DNA from: Paenirhodobacter enshiensis
GTDB taxonomy: Bacteria > Pseudomonadota > Alphaproteobacteria > Rhodobacterales > Rhodobacteraceae
Direction of reading: 5' to 3'
Assembly: GCF_000740785.1 (NCBI RefSeq)
Contig: NZ_JFZB01000027.1
Coordinates: 1 to 63,220, forward strand
Length of the DNA: 63,220 bases
The notes beneath the pieces were generated by a model that made no database searches, was not told the origin of the DNA, and saw nothing but the letters and a program-made list of their open reading frames with translations. Shown here piece by piece: positions 1-9,700 of this stretch (within the stretch, counting starts at the first letter, position 1; each line of letters starts with the position of its first letter). A program made the translations under genes and the position numbers.

Positions 1-45
1 ACCATCAAACCGTGGGATCAAACACCTAGAGTTTCTGGGCGTTGA

Positions 46-361
46 TCACAATGCCGGGCTGGCGGCGCCATCGGGGCTCGGGACGTTGTATCCAATCGCG
101 CTATGCGGTCTGTCGTCGTTATAGTGTCTACACTGATCATCCAGCTTTTCGCTGGCATCTGCAAGGCTCATGCACCAGTGCGCGTTCAGGCACTCGGACC
201 TGAGCTTGCTGTTGAACGTCTCGATGAAGCCGTCGTCTGTCGGCTTGCCCGGTCGCGAGAAGTCCAGCGTGGCCTCCTTGGCGCAGGCCCACAGATAGAG
301 ATCTCTGGAGACAAATTCGCTGCCGTTGTCGACCCTTATGGTTTTCGGATAGAAACTCGGG
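46..361 (-). pseudogene. IS3-family transposase OrfB remnant (C-terminal end only)
   Basis: Read on the minus strand, this stretch gives the C-terminal third of an IS3-type DDE integrase-like transposase: RVDNGSEF, then DFSRPGKPTDDGFIE, SKLRSEC and the ending HYNDDRPHSAIGY, up to a TGA at 46-48. The second Asp and the final Glu of the DDE triad are present. An in-frame TGA lies about 10-15 bases upstream of the recognisable part, and no start or OrfA is present, so the element is truncated on its upstream side. I could not recognise a terminal inverted repeat inside the window. The remnant sits directly before the first GT gene and may mark an old rearrangement junction. Confidence 0.8.
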
Positions 362-490
362 GCTATTCATACCTCGCTATCCTCAAGTTCGAGAAGGAGG
401 GCAGAAACGCCAGAGACGTGGTTTGCGGCCCGCAATCAGTCGCCATAATGTTCAGCGAGCACTTCGACGCATAAGTATCTGAAACCGCAT

Positions 491-1558
491 GTGCCAGGGC
501 AGATACACAGAGTTCAGGACATTCTCCGACTGACAAACTCGGCCCGCAGCAGAGCACGAGGCCCAACGCCAGCTACACCATCAGCGGGGACATCATCCGC
601 GCCCCGACCGGACGTTCCGGCGAAGCCCGTCGCGCCGGAGGTATCTTCCGGTGCGGCACAGGAGCAGAGGCGGGAAACGATCGTGTCGCTCACCTCGTTC
701 CCGCCGCGGATGGCAACCATCGCCGGGTGCATCGGATCCCTGAAGCAACAGTCGATGGCGGCGGACCGGATCTTGCTGTGGCTGTCCGAAGAGCAGTTCC
801 CGAACCGGATGCAGGATCTTCCCGAAGCGCTGCGCTCTTTGGAGGACGAGCGGTTCTCGATCCGCTGGGTGCGCGGCGATATCGGTCCGCACAAGAAGTA
901 TTTCTATGCGATGCAGGAATTCCCGGACGCGGTCGTGGTGACGGTCGACGACGATGTCGCCTATGACCGCGATCTGCTGCGATGCCTGCACGAAGCCCAT
1001 CTGGCCCATCCGGACACGATCGTCGCCGGGCGGACGAACCTGGTCCGGTTTCGTCCCGACGGCGGCGTGCGCACCTATGACCAATGGGCCTACGACTACC
1101 AGCACCTGCGCGAAACCGAGACCTATGCGCTGTTGCCCACAGGGGTTGGCGGCGTGCTCTATCCTGCCGGGGCCATTCCGTCAGAGGCTTTCGATGCCGA
1201 TCTGATCGCCGAACTCTGCCCCCATGCCGACGATCTGTGGCTGAAGGCGATGGCAACGGCCAACGGCTATCCGGTGTCGATGCCCCGCAAGCGGTTTTCC
1301 TATCCGAATATCGACGGCTCGCAGACCGCGGCACTGTGGCGGGGAAACTCGTTCCGCAACGGCAACGATCTCGCGCTCGGGAAAATCCTGGCGGGGCTGG
1401 AGGCGGCTTATGGCATTGCGACGCCGATCCTGCACCGGATCTGGGGGGTCCGTCCCGACGGGTCTTTCGTGGGGCCGGGCGACACACCGGACCGCGAGCC
1501 GCTCTGGCCCGACGCGAGCCGGGAGCGGGCCGGCGAGTGCCTGCGCCGGTCGGGCTGA
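491..1558 (+). CDS. GT-A fold glycosyltransferase with Pro/Ala-rich N-terminus
   Basis: The conserved part begins near residue 62 (ETIVSLTSFPPRM) and contains a GT-A type beta strand and acidic metal motif, VVTVDDDVAYD, around residues 150-157, followed by GGVLYP and HADDLWLK motifs common in polysaccharide glycosyltransferases of this order. The product is a probable cytoplasmic sugar transferase for surface glycan assembly; donor and acceptor cannot be told. The chosen start is a GTG; the first 60 residues are low-complexity, and the gene lies just downstream of a broken IS, so the true start could be further in (GTG near 683) or the N-terminus may have been altered by the insertion. It is followed 16 bases later by another GT gene on the same strand. 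Confidence 0.75.
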   Translation: MPGQIHRVQDILRLTNSARSRARGPTPATPSAGTSSAPRPDVPAKPVAPEVSSGAAQEQRRETIVSLTSFPPRMATIAGCIGSLKQQSMAADRILLWLSEEQFPNRMQDLPEALRSLEDERFSIRWVRGDIGPHKKYFYAMQEFPDAVVVTVDDDVAYDRDLLRCLHEAHLAHPDTIVAGRTNLVRFRPDGGVRTYDQWAYDYQHLRETETYALLPTGVGGVLYPAGAIPSEAFDADLIAELCPHADDLWLKAMATANGYPVSMPRKRFSYPNIDGSQTAALWRGNSFRNGNDLALGKILAGLEAAYGIATPILHRIWGVRPDGSFVGPGDTPDREPLWPDASRERAGECLRRSG

Positions 1559-1574
1559 GTGCGGAGCCGCCCCG

Positions 1575-2594
1575 ATGCACAGGAAAACCCATATCCCCAC
1601 CCTCTCGGTCATCGTCACGTTCCACAACGAATCCGCCTATCTGGAACAATGCCTGACCTCGATTCTCGGGCAGAGCCTGAGCGACATCGAGGTCATCTGC
1701 GTCGACGATTCCTCGACCGACAGCACTCCGAAACTGCTGAGGAAATTCGAACGCGCCGATTCCCGGGTCGCGGTTCTCAACAGCAGCATGAAAAGCCTGC
1801 CCGCCTCGCGCAACATCGGGCTGCGCGAGGCCACGGGAGAGTATGTTGCCTTCGTCGACGGAGACGACTTCCTCGACCCCGGTTACTACGAGGCCCTGCA
1901 TGACGCGGCCCGCGATGCCTGGCCCGGAGGCGCGGACGGTGCACGCTCCGGCTACACGAGCCTCTGGCCCGACCGTCAGCAGGACGACCGCTTTTGCGAG
2001 ATCATCGAGCGGCGGGCCACAGAGGGATGCCTGCTCAATTCCTGGGACAACAGCAATGTCGTGTGGAACGCGATCTACCGGCGCAGCTCTCTGCTCGGGG
2101 CGGGGTGCTACTATTTCCGGGAAGACCCCAAAACGACCGAGGATCTGTTCTGGACATTGCGCGCGATGCATCGGCTGCGGATCATGGTGCCGGTCGCGGG
2201 GGTGCGCTACTGGTATCGCATGGACAAGCCGAACAGGCTGTCCTCGGTCACGGTGCCGAATGCGCTGAACCTGCTGAAAGCCAACAAGCAGGCTCTGGAC
2301 TACATCCAGGGTGCGATCTGGGGGAATGTCGACGAATATTATCACCAGTTCGAGCGCATCCTGTGGCGCTATACGCTGTGGGAAGAGCGGCTCCGCGGGC
2401 TGGTCGGCGACAATCATCCCGCCCTCGCGAGAACGCATCGGGACATGCGGGACGCTTACGCGGCATGTCGCCATCCCCAGATCGCAGAGCACATCCACCG
2501 CAATGACTGGTGGCCGAAATATGACGCGATCCTCGGATCTGGCGGGGGCGCCGCGGCACAGCGGCCGGCCGCAGGGCTGAAATCCGTGCCGTGA
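1575..2594 (+). CDS. Glycosyltransferase family 2
   Basis: Typical GT2 enzyme of 339 residues: LSVIVTFHNE at residues 9-18, ICVDDSSTDST at about 39-49, the NIGL motif near residue 80 and the metal-binding FVDGDDF near 93-99. The ATG at 1575 was chosen because the GT2 core starts right after it; the open frame continues upstream to 1410 but only as an overlap with the previous gene. It probably transfers a sugar from a nucleotide donor in the cytoplasm during polysaccharide building. It lies 16 bases after the preceding GT and is likely co-transcribed with it. Confidence 0.88.
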   Translation: MHRKTHIPTLSVIVTFHNESAYLEQCLTSILGQSLSDIEVICVDDSSTDSTPKLLRKFERADSRVAVLNSSMKSLPASRNIGLREATGEYVAFVDGDDFLDPGYYEALHDAARDAWPGGADGARSGYTSLWPDRQQDDRFCEIIERRATEGCLLNSWDNSNVVWNAIYRRSSLLGAGCYYFREDPKTTEDLFWTLRAMHRLRIMVPVAGVRYWYRMDKPNRLSSVTVPNALNLLKANKQALDYIQGAIWGNVDEYYHQFERILWRYTLWEERLRGLVGDNHPALARTHRDMRDAYAACRHPQIAEHIHRNDWWPKYDAILGSGGGAAAQRPAAGLKSVP

Positions 2595-2755
2595 CGGGGG
2601 CGGGCACGGGGACGGGGGGCATGGCATGAGGCCGGTTTCCTGCGGCGCGCGGTCATTCGGGTGGTTGCCTCGGCGGCGCGGACGTCGGATGTAAGGCGGG
2701 CATCTGCGACGTCTGATATGCGTTTCTGCGTCGGGTCGGATGCCTGCCGCAGGAA

Positions 2756-4963
2756 ATGACCGAGATGCCCGAACACCAGCGCCCCATCCACCCTCCCGTC
2801 CGCCTTGCCCCGTCGCCGTGCCGCGCGACCGTCTTCGTGGCGCACCCGACCGGGGGCGTGATGCCGGCGCAGGCCGGCCCGCTGCTGCGCGCGCTTGAAC
2901 GACTGGGGGCGGTGACGCTGGTGCTGTGCGGCGACGCCCTGATGCAGCAGGAATGGCGTGCGGCCTTCCCGGGGCTGACCTGCCGGTCCGCCCCCGGCGA
3001 CACCCCCTTGCCAGAGGGGTATCGGATCGGGCTGCAACAGCTCGGGACCGACCCGGATCGGCTGGTCCCGGATCAGCTGATTTTGTGCGACGACCGCAGC
3101 TTCGGCCCGGTCGGGTCGGTCGTGCCGCTGCTCGGGGCGGCACAGGCCTCGGGTGCGGGGGTCTGGGGGGCTTTCGCGCGCGGCGACGGCAGCCCGCTGC
3201 CCGACGATGGCTGGCTGATCCTGAACCGTCCGGCCTGGCTGGACCCGCTGACGCAGGCCTGGCTGCGGGGCGATGCTGTGCCGGCCGATGGCACGCTCGC
3301 CGGACTTCTGGAGCGCACCGGGCTGGGGGTGAGCGGCCGCGCGGCAGCCGAAGACGGGCTGCACCATCCGCTCGCCGATCTGGAGGCCGGTTTTCCGCTG
3401 CTGCGCGCCGAGGCCCTGCGCTCCTCGCGGCATACCGGCGACAGCATCGCGCAGACGCTCTCCCTGCTGCACGCGCGTGCCCCCGAAATCCATGCCGCGG
3501 CACTTGCCGAAATGGAGATCGCCCGGTTCGGCGCCGCCCCCGAGGTCGGGTTCTCACTGATCGTTCCGGTCCTCGCGGGGCAGGAAGCGGCGCTGGAGCG
3601 CACGCTCGGAACCGCGTTCGCCCAGACCCACCCCCGGTTCGAGGTGATCGCGGTGGCAACGGCAGGCGCCGAAACGGCCCAGTGGGAACGCCGCTTCGCC
3701 GCCGAGTGCACCCGGGGCCGGTTGCGACTGATCGCCGGAACAGAGGCGGCGGATGGCTGGCAGGCGCGCAATGTCGCTCTGGCACTGGCCCGATACGACT
3801 GGATCGTCTGCCCGGAGCCCGGCGAGGAATTGCCCCCGGCCTGGCTCGGACGTCTGGCCGAGGCCATCGTCGAACATCCCGGTCACGACAGCTTCCTGAC
3901 CTGCGGCCCGCAGATGCCCTCTTCCGGAACCGCCCGGACCGGGGGGGACGATGTCCTCGGAGCTTTCGTGCATCGCCGGGCCCTGATGCACCGTGCGGGC
4001 GGCTTCGATCCGGATGCGGGCGCGCTGGCCGGAGCCGAGCTGATCGCGCGCCTCGGGCGTGTCCAGCCGCCGCTGCAGCTGGCGCTGACGCGGCCCCGGG
4101 CCCCGGCCGCCGCGCCCCGACCGACGCAGCCGGAGGCCGTCATTGTGCATCGCGCCGACGCGACGATGCCAACCGTCTCGACCGTGATCGTCAGCTACAA
4201 CCATCAGGATTTCATCGCCGAAGCCATCGAAAGCGCATTGGCGCAACGCACCCCCTTCCCGCATGAAATCCTGATTTCGGACGACGGTTCAAGCGACGGA
4301 ACCGGACGGATCGTCGCGCGCTATGCGGCCCGTTATCCGGACAGGATCCGAAATATCGGAAGATCCGGAAATCACGGTATTTCGGAAAACTACCGTCATT
4401 GCCTGCGCGAGGCCAGGGGCCGCTTCGTCGCCATCCTCGAAGGCGACGACTACTGGAACGACCCGGACAAGATCGCGAAACAGGCCGGGGTGATGATGCG
4501 CGAACCCGATGTGGGGCTGGTGTTCTCGCGCTATGTCTCTCTCGACATGACGGATGGGAAGCTGCGGCGCCTGAAGTCGCAAGAGACACTGCCGCCGTTT
4601 CTGACAGGGGCGGATTTCGCGGCGCTGCCGTCGCTGAATTACATCGTGAACCTGTCGTGCATCATGGTGCGCCGCGCGGCGATGATCTGCGCCCCGGCCT
4701 GTCTCTACGATCCCCGGCTGAGTGAAATCGCCCTGGCTTTCTACATGGACCGTCTCGGCCGCATCGGGTTCCTGAACGAGATCATGACCGTCTACCGGCT
4801 GAACCAGGGATCTGTCTGGTTCGGCGCCGACCCGCCAGAGCGGCTGCGTCAGGCGATCGCCGTGCGCAAGGCGGCGATCGCCGTCGCCCGGCCCGAATAC
4901 CGGATGCAGATCCTCGAACGGCTGCGCGAGAAAGAGGCCGAACTGGCGGAGCTGACGCACTGA
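2756..4963 (+). CDS. Multidomain glycosyltransferase: RgpF-like half, degenerate GT2, intact GT2
   Basis: 735 residues in three parts. Residues about 20-230 resemble half of a rhamnan-synthesis F (RgpF) domain, with LCDDRSFGPVGS where family members have the NDSxFGP motif. Residues about 262-420 look like a GT2 fold (FSLIVPVLAGQE), but the expected acidic metal motif is replaced by CPEPGEE. Residues about 475-735 are a normal GT2: STVIVSYNHQDF, SDDGSSDG, HCLREA and LEGDDYW near 560. The layout mirrors the 6761-9904 gene on the other strand, which keeps DSD in the middle domain. It is probably involved in rhamnose-containing polysaccharide synthesis. An AGGA lies only two bases before the ATG at 2756, so ATG 2765 is an alternative start. 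Confidence 0.82.
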   Translation: MTEMPEHQRPIHPPVRLAPSPCRATVFVAHPTGGVMPAQAGPLLRALERLGAVTLVLCGDALMQQEWRAAFPGLTCRSAPGDTPLPEGYRIGLQQLGTDPDRLVPDQLILCDDRSFGPVGSVVPLLGAAQASGAGVWGAFARGDGSPLPDDGWLILNRPAWLDPLTQAWLRGDAVPADGTLAGLLERTGLGVSGRAAAEDGLHHPLADLEAGFPLLRAEALRSSRHTGDSIAQTLSLLHARAPEIHAAALAEMEIARFGAAPEVGFSLIVPVLAGQEAALERTLGTAFAQTHPRFEVIAVATAGAETAQWERRFAAECTRGRLRLIAGTEAADGWQARNVALALARYDWIVCPEPGEELPPAWLGRLAEAIVEHPGHDSFLTCGPQMPSSGTARTGGDDVLGAFVHRRALMHRAGGFDPDAGALAGAELIARLGRVQPPLQLALTRPRAPAAAPRPTQPEAVIVHRADATMPTVSTVIVSYNHQDFIAEAIESALAQRTPFPHEILISDDGSSDGTGRIVARYAARYPDRIRNIGRSGNHGISENYRHCLREARGRFVAILEGDDYWNDPDKIAKQAGVMMREPDVGLVFSRYVSLDMTDGKLRRLKSQETLPPFLTGADFAALPSLNYIVNLSCIMVRRAAMICAPACLYDPRLSEIALAFYMDRLGRIGFLNEIMTVYRLNQGSVWFGADPPERLRQAIAVRKAAIAVARPEYRMQILERLREKEAELAELTH

Positions 4964-5015
4964 CGAAGCCCCGGGGGTCGCGCGCACACTCCCGTGCCGG
5001 GGCCCCCGGCCCGGG

Positions 5016-6764
5016 TCATTTCCCGCGCTTCAGCAACCGGCCGATCGCCCGGATCGGCGCCGAAATCTTCCACGACGTGCTGGCGCGATAGGACCTGTGC
5101 ACGGCCTCGAGCGCCTTGCGGTTGGCCGAGCTCAGCGTATCGAGCCGCTTCTTATTGTCGGCCGTCAGCGTATCGAGCCGCTTCTTGTTGTCGGCCGTCA
5201 GCGTGTCGATCCGTTTCTTGTTATCCGCCGTCAGGCTCGCCAGCTTCTTATCGAGCACGGCCTTCTCCTGCACGGCCTTGCCCCGCAGGGTGCGGATTTC
5301 GTCTTCCAGCCGGGCGATCTTTGCCTCATGGGCCTTGCGATCGGCGATGGCCTTCTTGTCGCGCTCGATCAGCTTGTCGGTGATGGCGCGGCTTTCCTTC
5401 TCCAGCGCATCGCGCTGGAAGGCCGCATCGTTGCGCAGCGCCGCGATGGCCTTGTCGCGCTCGATCAGACGGTCGGTCGCGGCGTCGATCTCGGCGCGCA
5501 ACGCGGCGATGGTGCGCTCGCTCTCGGCCAGACGGTCGCTCAGCGCATCGCGTTCGGCCTTGCCGGCCTCGGTCTCTGCGCGGGCCTGATTCAGCATCTC
5601 CTCGCCCTGGCGCAACTGACCTTGCCGTTCATGATCAAGTGCCGAAAGCGCATCGCGCTCGCGCAACAGCGCATCGACCCGGCTGCGCTCCTCGCCCAGT
5701 CTGGCGTTCAGCGTCCCGATCTCGGCTTCGGAGGCCAGTCGCGCCTTCTCCGCCGCCTGACGCTCCGCGGCGAGTGTCGCCGTCAGCGTCTCCGTCTCGG
5801 CGCTCAGCGCCTTGCGCTGCCCCTGCTCGCGTCCAAGCGCGGCCAGCGGCTGCACGAACAGACCCGAGCTCAGCTCCAGCTCGGCCCGGATCGCGTCGAG
5901 AACCTCGCGGCCGGCCGCATCCTCGCCGGCGTCCGCCCAGCTCTCGAACACCGCCAGCGCATCGCGGATCAGCGGCGAGACCGCGCCGTTCTTCAGCAGC
6001 GCGGAAATCCCCGTGTCGTGATGGCGCAGGCTTCCGTCCATGAAGCTCCGCACCGCCTGCTCGCGCGCCGCCATCGACAGCGGCCAGCCGAACCCGAAGG
6101 TTTCCTCGGCCCGCTCCGACATCTGCGCCCAGTCCTCGAGCAACCGCCCATAGCTGGTGAAGATCCGCGCCAGCCCGCGGCTCGCCCGTTCGGCATCGAG
6201 AACATGCCGCAGCCACAGCAGCATCCCCATACCGGTATCGACCTCGATGCCGACATGCGGTTCGAGCGAGCGCGCCACATCGAGCGGGTTGCGATGGGTG
6301 TGGATGCACACCACCCGATAACCGATCTCCTCAAGCACCTCGCGCCACAGCGGCAACAGCCGGCAGATCCGCGGATCCTTGAGATAGATCAGCGAGGCGG
6401 CGCCGTATTCGTCCTCCATCACCCGGGCGATGCGGTCGCGGAACTCGTTGAACCGGGGCGAGCTCTGCCAGCCCGGGTTCAGCGGCATCCAGTCGCTCCA
6501 CTTCGAGCCGAGCGCGGTGAAGATATCGTCGTTCAGCGGCTTGATGGCATTGGATTCGAAATACCCCTTGGGGTTTTTCGCATTGCCGAGCATCACCGAT
6601 TTCGGTCCCTGGCACCCGAGACATTCGAGAACACCGCCGAGCATGGAGGTGCCGGAGCGGTGCATCCCGAGGACCAGAACCGCGACTTTGGAGGGAGAGG
6701 AAGAAGGCATGTTTCGGTCTCTGTCTTGCTGTTTCGGAAAGTCGGACGGCATCTGCGCACTCAT
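5016..6764 (-). CDS. Sulfotransferase with long C-terminal coiled coil
   Basis: The N-terminal half (residues about 25-290) is a sulfotransferase fold: the 5'-phosphosulfate loop VLGMHRSGTSML and a 3'-phosphate motif HTHRNPLDVARSL. The rest (about 300-540) is nearly all coiled coil, rich in A/E/R/L, ending with an 11-residue repeat (TLTADNKKRLD) and a basic tail. It would transfer sulfate from PAPS to a carbohydrate, with the coiled coil probably for oligomerisation or docking. The ATG at 6764 overlaps the stop of the upstream gene (ATGA), suggesting coupling; the ATG at 6710, closer to the catalytic core, is an alternative. Sulfotransferase-plus-coiled-coil proteins are known beside bacterial GTs, but the acceptor here is unknown. 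Confidence 0.82.
   Translation of the reverse strand: MSAQMPSDFPKQQDRDRNMPSSSPSKVAVLVLGMHRSGTSMLGGVLECLGCQGPKSVMLGNAKNPKGYFESNAIKPLNDDIFTALGSKWSDWMPLNPGWQSSPRFNEFRDRIARVMEDEYGAASLIYLKDPRICRLLPLWREVLEEIGYRVVCIHTHRNPLDVARSLEPHVGIEVDTGMGMLLWLRHVLDAERASRGLARIFTSYGRLLEDWAQMSERAEETFGFGWPLSMAAREQAVRSFMDGSLRHHDTGISALLKNGAVSPLIRDALAVFESWADAGEDAAGREVLDAIRAELELSSGLFVQPLAALGREQGQRKALSAETETLTATLAAERQAAEKARLASEAEIGTLNARLGEERSRVDALLRERDALSALDHERQGQLRQGEEMLNQARAETEAGKAERDALSDRLAESERTIAALRAEIDAATDRLIERDKAIAALRNDAAFQRDALEKESRAITDKLIERDKKAIADRKAHEAKIARLEDEIRTLRGKAVQEKAVLDKKLASLTADNKKRIDTLTADNKKRLDTLTADNKKRLDTLSSANRKALEAVHRSYRASTSWKISAPIRAIGRLLKRGK
5132..5230 (-). repeat. Three tandem 33-bp units encoding an 11-residue coiled-coil repeat
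   Basis: Three consecutive 33-base units start at 5132, 5165 and 5198 inside the sulfotransferase gene. The first two differ at about one base and the third at several. Each encodes one 11-residue unit (TLTADNKKRLD or a close variant). An 11-residue period suits a hendecad coiled coil. Confidence 0.85.
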
Positions 6765-9700
6765 GCCGCCCGGGGGCTCTGGCCGGTTTTCGTCAAGGCC
6801 GCCAAAGCGGCTTCCTTCTCGGCGATATGCCTGCGCAGGGTAGCGTGATAGATCGGGCGGGCGACCTTCAGCGCCATCTGGCGCACCGCGATGGCCTGTC
6901 TCAGCTGGGACGCCTGATCGGCCCCGGTCCAGACGCTGGCACCGTTCAGCCGATAGGTGCTCATGACCCCGGGCAGGAACCCGAGCGGCCCCAGCCGGTC
7001 CAGATAGAACGCCAGGGCGATCTCGCTCAGCCGCGGGTCGTAGAGCACCGAGGGCAGCGCGGTCATGACATCCTTGCGGAACATGCAGCACGACAGATTG
7101 ACGATCAGGTTGAGGTTCTGATCGGCGGCGAACTCGCGCGCCGAGACCAGCTCCGGCAGTCCCTCCTGCCGTTTCAGCAACCGACGGCTGTTGTTGCGCA
7201 TGTCGAACAGCTCGATGCGCGAAAAGACCATCGGAGCCGTGTCGTGACGCTTCAGAAACTCGGCCTGTCTGAGGTTCTTCTCCGGGTCGGTCCAGTAGTC
7301 GTCGCCTTCGAGAATGGCGACGTAATTGCCGGAGGCCTCCCGGAAGCAATGCCGGTAATTGGCCGAAATGCCATGGTTCCCGCCCCGGGTGATGTTGCGG
7401 ATCACCCCGGGATATTTTGCGGCATATCGCGCCATGATGCGCGCGGTCGCATCGCTCGATCCGTCGTCGGACAGCAGGATCTCGTGATAGAAATCGCCTT
7501 TCTGTTCGAGCGCGCTCTCGATGGCCTCGACGAGAAAATCCTCGTGATTGTAACCGACGATGGCGGTCGAGACGGTCGGCTTGGGGCCGTGCTTGCTGTG
7601 CACCGCGATCTTAGCCTTTAGGAATGATTCCTTTACCGAAATTCGATCTGAATGTTCTTGGTCCGTATAATCAAGAAGAATGGCACTAAGATATCCCGGC
7701 GCCTTGTGCCGGGTGTAACGGATACAAAGATCCCAGTCGACAAGGCGGCGCAGTTCTCCATCAAACCCACCGAGACGGGCTACCAAGCCAAGTCGATGCA
7801 CAAAAACACCAAGGTCGATGAAATTGCCATGCAGAATCCCTTCACCATCGAACGGCTTACCGACGATACGGCCGCTGTTTACATGAATGAAGCGGCCATA
7901 GAACGCATCCTTTTCTGGAGCGGCGACGATCAGGCTGGCCATCATCGTTAGATAATAGGGCCGCATCGCATTGTCGCTGTCGGCATAGGCGATCAAGGGA
8001 TTGCGCGCATGGGCAAGACCTACATTGCGCGCATTGCACACGCCGATGTTCTTCTCCAGCCGGACATAGCGGATCTTCCCATCCACGAAGTCTTGCGCGA
8101 AGCGGTCGCGCATCATCGCTTCAGTGCCGTCGCTCGAGCCGTCATCGACGATGATCAGTTCGAAATTCTCGTGAGTCTGCGCCAGAACCGCTTCTACCGC
8201 CACCGAAATACACCATGCACGATTATGGGTCGGCATGATAATTGAAAAAGCAATATCTTTGGCATCTTCGAACTTGGCAATATCCAGATCAGATGTTGCA
8301 CAAGCATGGACATCAGGGGCGTGCTTATACAGCCAGTTCAGAACTTGCCCCTGACTGTTCATGTTCATACGCGGCTCTCGCAGCGCCTTGACCTTGACCA
8401 GAGGCACCCCGCTTTCCATCGCATAGAGCGGAAACATGGTCATGTTCCAATATGTCGGATCTTTTGGATGCACCCCTTCGAGCTGATTTTCCAGCATCGC
8501 CCCCGAGGTGAAACCCGCGTCCTTCAGGCATCGGGTCAGCCCGAGTTCATAATTCAGAATGACCTGCTGAACATTGGCCTCTTTCTCGATCCCGGAGATG
8601 AAATCGCGAAATACCTGCGAGGAAAATGCCTTGCGCGTCAGAACAACGAAATAGCTCTGCAGGTGATAATTGATCTGATGACTGTCGGTCGCGCCCCAGA
8701 AATCGAGGCCCTTCGCCTCCATGGTCGCGAACATCGGCTCGAACGAGCCGACCGGGCCGAAACAGCTGTCGTTGCACAGCACCAGCGCATCGGCACTGTC
8801 TAGACGGCCGGTCTCGCGCAGCCAGGCAACACCGCGCTTGTAGGAGCCGAAGTCGTATTCGCCATGCCGGCCGGTGATGACATGGGCGGCAAGGCCCGAA
8901 AGCTTTTGAATTTCCTCGGGCAGAAGATCGTTGTCGCACACCACCACGATATCGGAGACCAGCGGTTTCAGCCCCTGCAGATAGGGGATGACCTGCGGCG
9001 GCAGCAGACCGTTGCCGCTGTAGGAGGCGAAGACCGCGACCCGGCGGCGCGGCTGCAGCACGGCCGTGACCGGGGCACGGCGCGGGCGGACGAACAGGTT
9101 CGCGGCAAGCGGCGTCAGAATGCGGGGAATCGACTGCTCGACCCGCGGCAGATCGGCCGGAAAGCCGGTCTCGGGTTCGGGGAAGCGGTCCGGGAAGCGC
9201 AGGTCCTGCAGCAGGACCTTGCCGCCCGAAAGCGCCACCGCCAGACCGAACATCCGCTCCGCGGCATGGGCGAGCGTGCCGTCGGTGGTGTAATCCCCGG
9301 CGCGGAATCTGGGCTCGCAGGCCGCCATCCGCGTCAGGACCGAGGTGCGGATCCAGAAGCAGGTTCCCGCGATGAACCCCCAGTCCATCTCCCGGATGTC
9401 GGCCGTGCCGATCATCGGCGCAAAAGCTCCGACAAGCCCCTCCGCATTCTTGAACAGATAGGACGGACCGTGCAGGAACAGCTGCCGCGCCCCGGCCAGC
9501 ATCAGCTGCGGATCGGCACGGAACCGGGCGACGATATGGCCCGCCTGCGCCGCCGATCCCAGCACGCCGCCGAACAGGGCGGTGCGCCAGATCTCGGGCA
9601 TGTTCATGCCCTTCTTGGTATGGATCTTGCAGATGAAATCGTAGCGCCCCAGATCGACCTTGCCCATCAGCTGGAACAGCGCCCCCACGTCCTGACCGGC

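Noticed and set aside
690-3785. Long open frame of about 1030 codons on the minus strand
   Set aside because: It runs antisense to three clear GT genes, is Arg/Pro/Ala-rich without any domain motif, and is a typical GC-rich shadow frame.
7652-8803. Several short plus-strand open frames within the giant GT gene
   Set aside because: They lie antisense to well-conserved RgpF and GT2 domains and have no ribosome sites or motifs.
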